Positions 51,496 to 60,730 are shown, numbered from the stretch's first letter. The stretch: 64,000 nt of DNA from an uncultured Flavobacteriaceae bacterium (GCA_947495135.1 CANLXN010000008.1:1-64000), one strand, 5' to 3'. Notes: generated from the letters alone by a model not told the origin. A program made the numbers and translations.

Positions 51496-53145
51496 ATGAA
51501 ATCAATCAAAAAACAGATTACCTATGTGTGCTTATTTTTAATTGCGATCGCTAGTATGCAGGCGCAGACCTTGGAAGCCACAATTGACCAACTTTTAAAC
51601 GAAAAATATCCAGCAGATAAACCTGGCGCTACCGCCTTAATTGCAAAAGATGGTGAGGTGATATACCGCAAATCCTTTGGTTTGGCTAACCTAGAATTAG
51701 GAGTTTCCATGAAACCAGAGAACGTTTTTGAAATAGGCTCTATAACCAAACAATTTACTTCCGTTTCTATTTTAATGCTTTTGGAGCAAGGGAAATTAAG
51801 TTTACAGGATGAAATCACTAAGTATTTGCCGGATTATCCCGTTAATGGAAAAACGATTACAATTCACCACTTGCTTAATCATACTTCTGGAATAAAGAGT
51901 TATACGAGCATGAGTAATTTTATGTCCAGAGCAAGAGAAGACATGTCTCCAACAGAGTTAATCGATGTCTTTAAGAATGAACCAATGGACTTTGATCCAG
52001 GAGAAGCATACCAATACAATAATTCTGCTTACATCATTTTAGGCCACATTATAGAAGTCGTTTCAGGACAGAGTTACGCTAATTACATTGAGCAGAATAT
52101 CTTTCAGAAATTGGGTATGGACAATTCTCATTACGGAAGTAATACAAAGGTTATACCTAACAGAGCTAGTGGATACCAGCCATCTGAGAATGGTTATAAT
52201 AATGCAGAATACTTGAGTATGACGTTACCTTATGCAGGAGGCTCCTTAATGTCCTGCGTCGATGATCTTTTGTTGTGGGAGCAGGCGCTTCACAAAAATA
52301 CCCTGATAACCGAAGGAAGCAAGAAGTTAGCTTTTACCAACTATACACTTAACAATGGAACCCCCATTTATTATGGTTATGGTTTTAGTGTAGACGAAAT
52401 TAACGGAATACCAACCATTGAGCACGGAGGAGGAATTTTTGGATATACCTGTTATGGCTTGTACGTTCCTTCGGAGGATGTATATGTAATTGTTCTTACC
52501 AATAGCAATGGTAATAGTCCTACAAATGTAACTATTGAAATGGCTGCTCATACGCTTGGGAGACCATTTCCGAAGGGAAAGCAAGTAGAAGTTTCAGAAA
52601 AAGAAATGAAACAATGGACAGGAAGTTATGAGTTTGAAGATGGTGCTGTACGCTTTATTACTTATAAAGATGGAAGTCTTTATAGCCAGCGAGAAGGAAG
52701 TACTAATCTAGCCTTGTTTCCAGTGTCTAAGGATGAATACTATTTCAGTAATGAAGGGTTCACTAAGTATATATTTAAAAAAGAAAAAGGGAAGAAAGTG
52801 GCTATGTTTACTTCCAGGATTAAAGTGAATAAGGGTTTAGAAAGTGATCAAAAACCTCCGGCTCCAAAAGTTGCTGTTAAAATAGAGCCTGAAATTTTAA
52901 AGAACTATGAAGGCGTTTATGAATTACAACCTAATTTCGATATTACTATTACTACAAAGGGGAATCAGATATTCGCGGTTGCTACTGGGCAGCAACAGCT
53001 AGAGATATTTGCTGAAAATGAAACGACTTTTTTTATTAAAGAAATTCAAGCGCAGTTGGTATTCAAAACAGATGACAGTGGTTTGGCCAAGAGTGTAACT
53101 TTGTTCCAGAGTGGACAGCAGATGGAAGGAATGAGAAAGGAGTAA
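51496..53145 (+). CDS. Exported serine hydrolase, beta-lactamase family
   Basis: The 549-residue protein has a signal peptide (about 1-23) and a penicillin-binding-like catalytic domain with FEIGSITKQFTS (SxxK motif SITK), YQYNNSAYIILGHII (YxN) and IEHGGGIFGYT (HGG in place of KTG). The final ~200 residues form two smaller beta-rich domains, common in Bacteroidetes serine hydrolases. It probably acts as a periplasmic or outer-membrane esterase or DD-peptidase-like enzyme. It is transcribed alone with its own terminator. Confidence 0.9.
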   Translation: MKSIKKQITYVCLFLIAIASMQAQTLEATIDQLLNEKYPADKPGATALIAKDGEVIYRKSFGLANLELGVSMKPENVFEIGSITKQFTSVSILMLLEQGKLSLQDEITKYLPDYPVNGKTITIHHLLNHTSGIKSYTSMSNFMSRAREDMSPTELIDVFKNEPMDFDPGEAYQYNNSAYIILGHIIEVVSGQSYANYIEQNIFQKLGMDNSHYGSNTKVIPNRASGYQPSENGYNNAEYLSMTLPYAGGSLMSCVDDLLLWEQALHKNTLITEGSKKLAFTNYTLNNGTPIYYGYGFSVDEINGIPTIEHGGGIFGYTCYGLYVPSEDVYVIVLTNSNGNSPTNVTIEMAAHTLGRPFPKGKQVEVSEKEMKQWTGSYEFEDGAVRFITYKDGSLYSQREGSTNLALFPVSKDEYYFSNEGFTKYIFKKEKGKKVAMFTSRIKVNKGLESDQKPPAPKVAVKIEPEILKNYEGVYELQPNFDITITTKGNQIFAVATGQQQLEIFAENETTFFIKEIQAQLVFKTDDSGLAKSVTLFQSGQQMEGMRKE

Positions 53146-53170
53146 AAAGCATAATCCATAGATAATTGAA

Positions 53171-53202
53171 AGCCGTCTTGCATTGTAAGGCGGTTTTTTT
53201 TG
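53171..53202 (+). terminator. Terminator after serine hydrolase gene
   Basis: AGCCGTCTT (53171-53179) pairs with AAGGCGGTT (53187-53195), including G-U pairs, with a 7-nt loop and a run of eight Ts. Confidence 0.8.
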
Positions 53203-53323
53203 GTTTTTAAGAAGCTCATCTTTTTGCTGGAATGACTTGTTCTCAAGCTATTTTGAAAAAAATGTATCTTATTTGTGATTTTTCGTCCAAGTCTCACACT
53301 AATACCTTGTAATCGATTATTGA

Positions 53324-53809
53324 ATGCAGCAAAAAGAAGAGTTTATTAAGATCATTAAGGCGAATGAAGGTATTATTTATAAGGTGACCAGAGCTTATAC
53401 CAATGATACAGACGATCAAAAGGACTTGTATCAAGAGATTGTCTATCAGTTATGGAAATCTTTTGAGACCTTTAAAGGATTATCAAAGATTAGTACATGG
53501 ATGTATCGAGTCGCACTAAATACTTCCATTCTTCATTTAAACAAAAAGAAAAGACGACCAGATCGCGTTTCAGATTTTGAACTACCGCAGATTGTTGACG
53601 ATTCTTCTACCTATTTAGAAGATCAGGTAAGCGAATTATATGATCAAATTAAGCAGTTGTCGATTGTAGAACGAGGAATTATTCTATTGTATTTGGAAGG
53701 TAAAAGCTACAACGAGATTGCCGCAGTTACTGGTTTTAGTACAACCAATATAGGAACTCGTCTGGGACGAATTAAACAAAAACTAAGAACGAATATTAAA
53801 AATCAATAA
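53324..53809 (+). CDS. ECF-type RNA polymerase sigma factor
   Basis: The 161-residue protein has sigma region 2 (YQEIVYQLWKSFETFKGLSK, ISTWMYRVALNTSILHLNK) and region 4 (IVERGIILLYLEGKSYNEIA, GFSTTNIGTRLGRIKQKL). No regions 1 or 3 are present, as expected for the ECF group. It is followed after 1 bp by a four-helix membrane protein in place of the usual FecR-type anti-sigma, which may be its regulator. Target promoters unknown. Confidence 0.93.
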   Translation: MQQKEEFIKIIKANEGIIYKVTRAYTNDTDDQKDLYQEIVYQLWKSFETFKGLSKISTWMYRVALNTSILHLNKKKRRPDRVSDFELPQIVDDSSTYLEDQVSELYDQIKQLSIVERGIILLYLEGKSYNEIAAVTGFSTTNIGTRLGRIKQKLRTNIKNQ

Positions 53810-53810
53810 C

Positions 53811-54413
53811 ATGGAACTAGAAGAAATGAAAGCACTCTGGGACACCATGAGTGAAAAAGTAGAAAAACAGCAAATAGTAACAGATCAATTAATTATGGAA
53901 ATGACACAGCAGAAATATAAGAACAAGTTTAGCAAATTATTAATGTATGAGCGATTGGGGGCAGTAGTCTGTATTGTTGCAGGACTCCTTCTGTTATTTA
54001 ATATTCAGAAACTGGATACTTGGTACTTGATGGCATGTGGAATTTTCACCATAGGATTTTTGTTGGTTCTTCCGTTTGTTTCTTTGGGAGCAATACGCGG
54101 AATGACGAAATTAAAAGTAAGTAAGTATAATTTTAAAGAAACAGTGGTGCGTTTTGAGAAGGCAAAAAACAAGACCTTATTCATTCAACGAGTTAGTATT
54201 GTGCTTAGTTTGATACTTATGTTTACCAGTCTCCCTGTGTTTTCAAAAATTTTTAATGATAAAGACTTTTTTCTCCAAGAGCATGGAATTGGTTTTTGGA
54301 TTTTTGTTACTGCCGTTGGGATAGGTGTTTTATTCTTCACACGCTGGGCATACGGATGTTACAACCGGATCACTAGTTCTGCTGAGCGTATTTTGAAGGA
54401 AATGGACGAATGA
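53811..54413 (+). CDS. Four-helix membrane protein coupled to ECF sigma factor
   Basis: The 200-residue protein begins with a soluble acidic and basic N-terminus (MELEEMKALWDTMSEKVEKQ) followed by four membrane segments (LGAVVCIVAGLLLLFNI; MACGIFTIGFLLVLPFVSLG; VSIVLSLILMFTSLPVF; FWIFVTAVGIGVLFF). It starts 1 bp after the sigma-factor stop, so translation is coupled. A cytoplasmic N-terminal helix plus membrane anchor is compatible with an anti-sigma factor, but no ZAS or FecR motif is present. Function inferred from position only. Confidence 0.78.
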   Translation: MELEEMKALWDTMSEKVEKQQIVTDQLIMEMTQQKYKNKFSKLLMYERLGAVVCIVAGLLLLFNIQKLDTWYLMACGIFTIGFLLVLPFVSLGAIRGMTKLKVSKYNFKETVVRFEKAKNKTLFIQRVSIVLSLILMFTSLPVFSKIFNDKDFFLQEHGIGFWIFVTAVGIGVLFFTRWAYGCYNRITSSAERILKEMDE

Positions 54414-54423
54414 TGGATTTGAA

Positions 54424-54458
54424 TTGATTTCTTCGGAAATTTTCACAAATTACCTTTA
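54424..54458 (+). promoter_or_regulatory. Promoter-like element before the lipase gene
   Basis: TTG (54424-54426) and TACCTTTA (54451-54458), a one-base variant of TAnnTTTG, are 24 nt apart. Nearly the same arrangement precedes the NACHT gene. An 8-bp hairpin (TTAGTGTA 54509-54516 with TACGCTAA 54521-54528) follows in the leader. Confidence 0.35.
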
Positions 54459-54569
54459 TCTCAACCTATTAATTTTACGTATTACTACGTATGGTAGGCA
54501 ACTAGATATTAGTGTAGCTTTACGCTAATTTATTGCTTCCCAAATACCTTATGTGGTAAAATTAAAATT

Positions 54570-55991
54570 ATGAAAGAGGAAATGAGCCTAATTGGCCAAG
54601 AAGCTGTAAGTGCTAAAAATGTAAATTCGAGAGCAATTGGGGATGTAATAGCTATGCAGTTGGCATCTATCACCTATTGTTCGCTTAATGGGGAAGGAGC
54701 GGTAGAGAATTCGTTAAAAAGATATTTACCCGATTGCGAGTTGGTTTGGAAGCCAGAAAGAATTATTGAAGGTAATTACGCTATTATCGTAAAACGTGGC
54801 GCACAATATATAGTTGCTATTCGAGGATCGATTCTACAACTTTCATGGGCGTCGTACGATAACTGGTTGCATGAAGATTTTAATGTTTTTGAGCAGGTTC
54901 CATGGACATTCACTAACGATACCACTGGTAATCCAATGATCTCCAAGGGATCTAAAATAGGTCTCGATAGTTTGATAGCATTAACCGATGCTAACGGTTT
55001 TACCATATTTGATTTTTTAAAATTGCACGCTTTCCCGTCTAACAAATTTTTAGCGGTTACGGGGCATAGTTTGGGTGCAAATCTTGCTACAGTCTTTGCT
55101 CCCTGGCTGAGATATCAAATGTTGGAAGAAGGATTTTCAATGCCCGGAATCTTTTCGGTACTCACTTTTGCGGCGCCAACTTCTTGGAACAAGGCATTCG
55201 CAGATCAATTTGATCAAAATTTCACCAATAGTTGGAGGTACTTTAATGTTATAGACGTAGTACCTTATTCTGCTACGAATATAGCGGGTTTGGCAAAACT
55301 ATTTCCCGGTAAGGGAATGCCTGCAGAGAAGGTGGAGGTGATAGATGTGCTTGGTTACAAGGTGACTCTAGCGCAGGCTTTTGAGGATATTGCGAAAAAA
55401 CTAAAAGAGAAAGAAAATAGTTATAATTCATATTATACCTTGGTAAATCAAGGTAGAGGATCTGTTCCGTTAAATATGAAGGAGCATATTTTTCCTGTGA
55501 GTTCAACAGATCCAGAACATATGTGGTTTGATCAGATAGGAGAGCAGCATGCGCATAACCATTACTTAAGTTGGTTGGGTGCACCACCAATTACTTGTTT
55601 GATTCCATCTACTGAAAAATTTGATCTTACCTTAGATACGTTAATTAAAGGTTCTGAACGGGCTATATGGCCCGCCATTTGCAACTTTTCTTATAACTGG
55701 GATTTTGAAAGGGGAACGGGGCTCGCCAGTTTAGATTTTTTAAATGATACCGCTATTGGAATTTCACTGCACCCATTAGGAATTGAAGGATATCTAGATT
55801 TTATGAGCGATTTAGAAGAACCTGTAAAAATTACCATCGACGATTTGATTACAGTAACCATTAAAGAAATTGGACTAAGTATAGAACTTGGAACCAATAA
55901 GCGAAGTGCCTTTATTGTTTTTAACGTTAATGCGGATGTTATTCAGGGTACCTCTAATATCTTGCCTACAACCATGACTCGGTTTTTGTAG
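54570..55991 (+). CDS. Cytoplasmic class 3 lipase-family protein
   Basis: The 473-residue protein has the lipase class 3 alpha/beta-hydrolase fold: YIVAIRGS as the oxyanion strand, the nucleophile elbow GHSLGANLATVF (Ser167), a likely catalytic Asp229 in NVIDVVPYS, and candidate catalytic histidines in GEQHAHNHYLSW (His327, 329, 331). No signal peptide or lipobox is visible, so it should stay in the cytoplasm, unusual for a lipase with a nutritional role. The C-terminal ~110 residues are a beta-rich domain I do not recognise. The NACHT gene follows 178 bp downstream, across a long hairpin. It could be a phospholipase effector; that is inference. Confidence 0.8.
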   Translation: MKEEMSLIGQEAVSAKNVNSRAIGDVIAMQLASITYCSLNGEGAVENSLKRYLPDCELVWKPERIIEGNYAIIVKRGAQYIVAIRGSILQLSWASYDNWLHEDFNVFEQVPWTFTNDTTGNPMISKGSKIGLDSLIALTDANGFTIFDFLKLHAFPSNKFLAVTGHSLGANLATVFAPWLRYQMLEEGFSMPGIFSVLTFAAPTSWNKAFADQFDQNFTNSWRYFNVIDVVPYSATNIAGLAKLFPGKGMPAEKVEVIDVLGYKVTLAQAFEDIAKKLKEKENSYNSYYTLVNQGRGSVPLNMKEHIFPVSSTDPEHMWFDQIGEQHAHNHYLSWLGAPPITCLIPSTEKFDLTLDTLIKGSERAIWPAICNFSYNWDFERGTGLASLDFLNDTAIGISLHPLGIEGYLDFMSDLEEPVKITIDDLITVTIKEIGLSIELGTNKRSAFIVFNVNADVIQGTSNILPTTMTRFL

Positions 55992-56030
55992 AAGTCATTC
56001 CAACTTTAAAGTTGCGATTTACGAGATTCA

Positions 56031-56064
56031 TTGAAAATCATTATCTAAAAAATACATACCTTTA
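56031..56064 (+). promoter_or_regulatory. Promoter-like element upstream of the NACHT gene
   Basis: TTG (56031-56033) and TACCTTTA (56057-56064) are 23 nt apart; the -7 box differs from TAnnTTTG in the last base. Transcription would start near 56070, just before the long hairpin. Confidence 0.35.
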
Positions 56065-56074
56065 AGTTTCACAG

Positions 56075-56138
56075 AACTCCCCAGTTCAAACGTTTTCTTG
56101 TTAAGTGACAGGAAGAAGTTTGGATTTGGGAGTTTTTT
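56075..56138 (+). ncRNA. Long hairpin with T-tail in the NACHT leader (small RNA, attenuator or terminator)
   Basis: Bases 56075-56101 pair with 56108-56134 around the loop TAAGTG. Of 27 position pairs, 25 are complementary (21 Watson-Crick, 4 G-U) and 2 are mismatched. Six Ts (56133-56138) follow directly. With the promoter-like box ending at 56064, a ~68-nt hairpin transcript could be made. Alternatives are the terminator of the lipase gene, although the stem is much longer than usual, or a palindromic mobile-repeat remnant. The sequence shows the structure; the function is inference. Confidence 0.5.
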
Positions 56139-56169
56139 ATTGGCCAAATAATCATCAAAAACCTATTGG

Positions 56170-59100
56170 ATGAATTTAAACATGTCACTTGAGGATGCAG
56201 AAAAAATGCTCGCTCAGCATAAAAACCTTCAAGACTATATTGACGAGACTGGAGAAGTTTTTGTTACGGCAAGTGTCTTACTATCGCTTTTGATTGCACC
56301 AAACCCCGTGTCGGCTATTGCGGCACTCGGGCTTGGTTCTGATGTGCTTGCCTTTAAGTTTTCTAAGTTTTTTGGATGGTTGCCAGATAAATTAAATTAT
56401 TGGAACAAAGGGAAAAAAGAGACCGTTGTTGAGCGTTATGAAAAGGCCTTGCTAGTGAATACTATTGTTTTTCATATAGCTCTAAGAGATGGAGTTAATA
56501 AAACTCTTGCAGATTATGTTCAATGGTATGCAACTACTATAAAGACTTTATCAAAATCGGGTAAATACGATTTGTCTTCTCTTGAAAATCGTTTGTTAAA
56601 AGAAGGTGCTCGAATAGACGATCAAGTACGTCGTATGGTGTTGGCTTTCAATGAAAACAATCGATTTTCTCATCAGCAGTATATCAAGACTATCTGTAAG
56701 CCTTTTGTAGAAGAATTAATCGATAAAATTAAAACAGATGATGATGTAGATGCCCATGTTAAGGGAAAACGGGTGTCTAAACTAATTGATGATGTAGTGC
56801 AAGAGGTGCTGGTGCATTACAATGCTTCTTTGATTCATTTGTCAAATAAGTTTCCTGAGTTCGCAGTAATGGTTGACCTGCATAATACTAAACAAGTCTT
56901 TGAAAATCAGGAGAAAATTTTAAAGCAATTAAAAAAAGGAAAACCTAAGAATAAAGGTTATGTGAAACTCCAAGAAGTGATAGAAGGAGACATTGTTGAA
57001 ATTCAAGAGGAATTCGTTAAAACCTTGAAATTAACTTTGAAGGAAATCAAAGAGTTAAGAGACTTGTCCTTTCATAAAAATTTTGGATTTGAAAAATTGA
57101 TTGGAGAACAAGATTTTATTTCAAGAAAAATGGATGACCTCGCTCATTTATACAAAGAGGATAAGCTGTCTAATATAGAGGCACACCACAATCAAATAAG
57201 AAGAAAACTAGACGAATGCATTGTCGATAATGAAGATATTGAATCGATTGTTTATCCTAAAAACAAAGAAATTTTTGTACCCCAAAGTTTTAGAACAATT
57301 TCGTACAATCGGGCAGAGCACCAAAAGCATATTTTGTTAGATTCCTTTTGGGTCGATGAAGATATGGTGGTTGGTGAAAACGTTGGGAAATTTATTATGA
57401 ACGAGCTTACATTACCATCAAATTCTTTTAAACCCATTGTTATTTTAGGCAACCCTGGTGCAGGAAAGTCTATGCTTAGCAGTATCCTAAGTGCTAGGTT
57501 GTGCGATAGTACAGATTTTGTTCCGTTCTTCATTCGGCTCAGGGATGTGGTTATGAGTGACACCAATCCTAAGAACCATATCAATGAGGGAATTAGAAAT
57601 ACCTTAGAGGGAAATGTAGATGTGGATTGGATAAGTTGGGCGAAAGAATTCAATAATAGAGTTCCCGTAATTGTTTTGGATGGATTCGATGAATTGCTAA
57701 GAGCGTCACAGGCTGAAATCAATAACTATGTGTCAAAATTGCAAGATCTATTGGTGAATGTCTATAAGGATTATAATATTTCTGCGCGAATTATATTAAC
57801 TAGCAGGCTGACGGTTATGCAGGATGTGGAGATTCCTAATGAGACTACTATTATTCGCTTAAATTCCTTCGATCAACAACGTAAAGATCAATGGATTGAA
57901 CAATGGAATGGGCTTCAAACGAAACAAGACTTTGTCAATTTTAAGATTCCAAAGAGTCCATCTATTAATGAATTATCTAAAGAGCCACTTTTGTTATTCA
58001 TGCTAGGAGTATACGATTTTGAGAATTCTGAGTTACAGAAGGATTTCAAGGAGCAAGACTTCAATCAAAGTAAACTCTATCATAAATTATTTGATAAGTT
58101 TACTAAAAGGCAACTTAACAAAGACCCGAAGTTTGGAGAATTTAGTCTGTTTAAGAAAAAGCAACTAGCTAAGAAATACAGACTTCGTTTAGGTGCCATA
58201 TCTACGCTCATGTTTCTAAACGATGTGGATCATAAGGAAACCCAGCAATTAGTGAAGGAATTAGCCTCCTTTGGTATTGGAGGGGATGATACTGAACCCA
58301 GTTTAATTTTCAAAGGGTTCTTTTTTGTGCACAAAGATAAATCCACCGAGGTTTCTGGCTTTCAATCCTATACTTTTGAGTTCATACATAAATCGTTTGG
58401 GGAATTTTTGGCAGCAGATTTTTTAGTAAGGGTTTTTCTCGAGCGATTTGAAGACGAAGAGATCGAGAAACTTTCTAGTGAAGATGCGATGCGTTTTTGT
58501 TTGGGGTACAATTGGCTTCATAAGCATTACAATATCACGCGTTTCCTATTTGAGCATGCAGAGAATCTCGTAAAAGAGAATCGAGATGTGAAGAGAGGAG
58601 TAATTAAGATTATTAAAAGTGAACTCAAACAGATCTTAGGCACAAAAATCAATTTATTTCCTATTAGTGATTTCAGCTTAATTCCTGGAAAGCCTGTTTT
58701 AGAACATCTTGCGATCTATTCGCAAAATCTCATCTTGTTGTGGGTTGCGATCAATAAATCGGATCCGTTTAGTTTCAATCTTTTTGGTGATGAGGAAGAT
58801 GGGCAGATGTTAAATTTTAATTTTGAGAGTCAGGACAGGACAGAAGTAAATAACAACAAAATCTTTTGGAAAAAGATAATCAAGCTTTGGGAACTCAACG
58901 GCAATCGATATGTCATTGCCAAATTGAAGGAGTGGGTAAAAGTTACCGAGACCGATGAAAATATCAAACTCTCTCATCACAGAGGGGAAATAGTACATAA
59001 TTTTAGTGATAGCGCAATTGTAGCTTGCAACGACTATGAAGTATTGCTTAGTTATGCAGATAACCCTTTATCACTGCTAAGACTTCACGAAATATATGAT

Positions 59101-60558
59101 CGAAAACCAGAACTTAGACTAACATGTATTAGACTATTGAACGATAAATTCGATTTCTTTTTTAGGCAAGATGAAAAGCATTTATATAAGATTGCAACAA
59201 AATTTATACAAAGCAGAGTGGCCTCGCCTGTAGAGTCTATGCGGCTCTTAGAAAATCTCCATGTACATTATTTAAGCCTAGAAGGAGTTGTAGGTGATCG
59301 TTCTATAAATAAAGGAGTCTTTCTGAGTCCTGAAATGGTTACCCAATCAACGGGAACCTTTTCTGGAATTGGGCTTAGTACCTTTAAGGACCAGGATATG
59401 TCTAAGTGGTTTAAGCATTTTAGTGCCGATGAGATCGATCAGATGGGTATTAATCGGTATTTAAAATTTCTTCAAAGCAGTAATCGAGAATATATAGCCG
59501 ATTTAGAAACGGATGATGTTTTAAAGATAGTAGAAGTAAAATTACCTCACCTGCTTAAGGAAGGTTCAGATCAAGAACTTCTCTTGTATCTAAGATATTG
59601 TTATCGAATGGTTAGACTTTATTTTAGTTATCGTGATACCCTGTTTACTTCTAGACTAGTGGGAAAGGTATTTCATAAATTGTTTGAAAGGTTTTCAGCA
59701 AGCAAAACTGTAGATTCTTCAGTATTAGAATATTTACGGCTATATATACTTTGTAAAATATTTATATCTAAAACCCTTACCAAAAAAGCGGTAAATGAAC
59801 TATTGCCTAATAGCATTATAGAAACTATTTTTTACGATTTTAAGTTGCCGTTTATAGGTAATAATAGTGATGAACGATATAATTTTGAAAAATCTCTTCA
59901 ATTTCTTGAATTATTGGTGATTGCAGTTAATAATCAATCTGTTAAAATTAATATCGATTCAAAAAAAGTTGAGTATATCGTGGATGGTATTCATAGTAAA
60001 ACGAAAAGACGACATGACACAGATCAACAGTATCAAGGTCGTTTTGCAAGGTATTTTGACCTTTTGTCTATTTTATTATCCGTTGTAGACGAAAGTCCTC
60101 AAACTTCTATCATCAAGAATGCAATGGGGTATTACAGCCAAGAGTATTTTTTGAAAAAAACTACGATGGTAAATATAGATCGCATGAGGTTTTTAAAATT
60201 TATTGTTGATAATGAGTCTATATTCACAAATAAGTTTTTAGCAGAATGTTTTAAGAGTGCTTCTGATAGTTCGAAAAAATTAAGAGATTTGAGCACAAGG
60301 CAACAAATACAGTTTACCATGCTACTTAACAAAAGTAAAGTTGCTAAAAAGTTGAATTGGGATTCCATAAATGAAGTAGTCAACGGAGACAACGGTAAAA
60401 CCTTGAAGGAATTTAAAACAGATTTGACTTTTTTTAATATCCACAACGAAGATTTTTTTCCAGAACTAACTAATATTTTTTACTATGAAAAAAAGCATAT
60501 GGACACTATTCCTCATTTTCTTCTTAGGAGGAGCATATTACACAGGGACTTGGAATAA
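56170..60558 (+). CDS. Large NACHT-domain STAND NTPase
   Basis: The 1462-residue protein has a central NACHT NTPase: Walker A ILGNPGAGKSMLSS (about 424-437), Walker B VPVIVLDGFDELLRA (about 497-511), sensor-like ARIILTSRLT (about 537-546) and the downstream FEFIHKSFGEFLAADF motif (about 735-750) typical of NACHT winged-helix regions. Residues about 30-75 include a hydrophobic stretch (ASVLLSLLIAPNPVSAIAAL) that may be a membrane segment. Residues 150-400 look helical and coiled-coil-like. The C-terminal ~700 residues have no recognised repeats and are probably an alpha-solenoid sensor. Prokaryotic NACHT proteins often act in antiphage defence; here that is inference. The 3' end overlaps the next gene by 74 bp. 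Confidence 0.88.
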   Translation: MNLNMSLEDAEKMLAQHKNLQDYIDETGEVFVTASVLLSLLIAPNPVSAIAALGLGSDVLAFKFSKFFGWLPDKLNYWNKGKKETVVERYEKALLVNTIVFHIALRDGVNKTLADYVQWYATTIKTLSKSGKYDLSSLENRLLKEGARIDDQVRRMVLAFNENNRFSHQQYIKTICKPFVEELIDKIKTDDDVDAHVKGKRVSKLIDDVVQEVLVHYNASLIHLSNKFPEFAVMVDLHNTKQVFENQEKILKQLKKGKPKNKGYVKLQEVIEGDIVEIQEEFVKTLKLTLKEIKELRDLSFHKNFGFEKLIGEQDFISRKMDDLAHLYKEDKLSNIEAHHNQIRRKLDECIVDNEDIESIVYPKNKEIFVPQSFRTISYNRAEHQKHILLDSFWVDEDMVVGENVGKFIMNELTLPSNSFKPIVILGNPGAGKSMLSSILSARLCDSTDFVPFFIRLRDVVMSDTNPKNHINEGIRNTLEGNVDVDWISWAKEFNNRVPVIVLDGFDELLRASQAEINNYVSKLQDLLVNVYKDYNISARIILTSRLTVMQDVEIPNETTIIRLNSFDQQRKDQWIEQWNGLQTKQDFVNFKIPKSPSINELSKEPLLLFMLGVYDFENSELQKDFKEQDFNQSKLYHKLFDKFTKRQLNKDPKFGEFSLFKKKQLAKKYRLRLGAISTLMFLNDVDHKETQQLVKELASFGIGGDDTEPSLIFKGFFFVHKDKSTEVSGFQSYTFEFIHKSFGEFLAADFLVRVFLERFEDEEIEKLSSEDAMRFCLGYNWLHKHYNITRFLFEHAENLVKENRDVKRGVIKIIKSELKQILGTKINLFPISDFSLIPGKPVLEHLAIYSQNLILLWVAINKSDPFSFNLFGDEEDGQMLNFNFESQDRTEVNNNKIFWKKIIKLWELNGNRYVIAKLKEWVKVTETDENIKLSHHRGEIVHNFSDSAIVACNDYEVLLSYADNPLSLLRLHEIYDRKPELRLTCIRLLNDKFDFFFRQDEKHLYKIATKFIQSRVASPVESMRLLENLHVHYLSLEGVVGDRSINKGVFLSPEMVTQSTGTFSGIGLSTFKDQDMSKWFKHFSADEIDQMGINRYLKFLQSSNREYIADLETDDVLKIVEVKLPHLLKEGSDQELLLYLRYCYRMVRLYFSYRDTLFTSRLVGKVFHKLFERFSASKTVDSSVLEYLRLYILCKIFISKTLTKKAVNELLPNSIIETIFYDFKLPFIGNNSDERYNFEKSLQFLELLVIAVNNQSVKINIDSKKVEYIVDGIHSKTKRRHDTDQQYQGRFARYFDLLSILLSVVDESPQTSIIKNAMGYYSQEYFLKKTTMVNIDRMRFLKFIVDNESIFTNKFLAECFKSASDSSKKLRDLSTRQQIQFTMLLNKSKVAKKLNWDSINEVVNGDNGKTLKEFKTDLTFFNIHNEDFFPELTNIFYYEKKHMDTIPHFLLRRSILHRDLE

Positions 60559-60730
60559 AAAGGATGAGTACGAAAAAAATATAAAGGATAAGAAGCAAGA
60601 GCTGGATAGTTTGAAAATTGTGAACGAACAGCTTCATGGTCGGCTGAAAGTATTAGAGGACGGTATCTTGATGTTGTCGGACTCTCTTAAGCAAGTTAAC
60701 CTCCAAGTAAATTCTGGTAAACAGGAATAA
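60485..60730 (+). CDS. Small membrane-anchored coiled-coil protein overlapping NACHT gene
   Basis: The 81-residue product has a membrane segment or uncleaved signal (SIWTLFLIFFLGGAYYTGTW, about 4-23) followed by a heptad-patterned helix (about 28-75) containing LDSLKIVNEQLHGRLKVL. Its start lies within the last 74 bp of the NACHT gene in another frame, which suggests translational coupling. The arrangement, one anchor and one coiled coil, resembles accessory or spanin-like small membrane proteins, but no family is recognised. Confidence 0.68.
   Translation: MKKSIWTLFLIFFLGGAYYTGTWNKKDEYEKNIKDKKQELDSLKIVNEQLHGRLKVLEDGILMLSDSLKQVNLQVNSGKQE

Noticed and set aside
57252-57722. 156-codon minus-strand frame over the NACHT Walker region
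   Set aside because: It is a shadow of the strongly supported NACHT motifs on the plus strand.
60487-60495. Slippery heptamer A AAA AAG at the NACHT-small gene overlap, suggesting -1 frameshifting
   Set aside because: A -1 shift leads into a frame that stops after about ten codons; the small gene lies in the other frame and has its own ATG.
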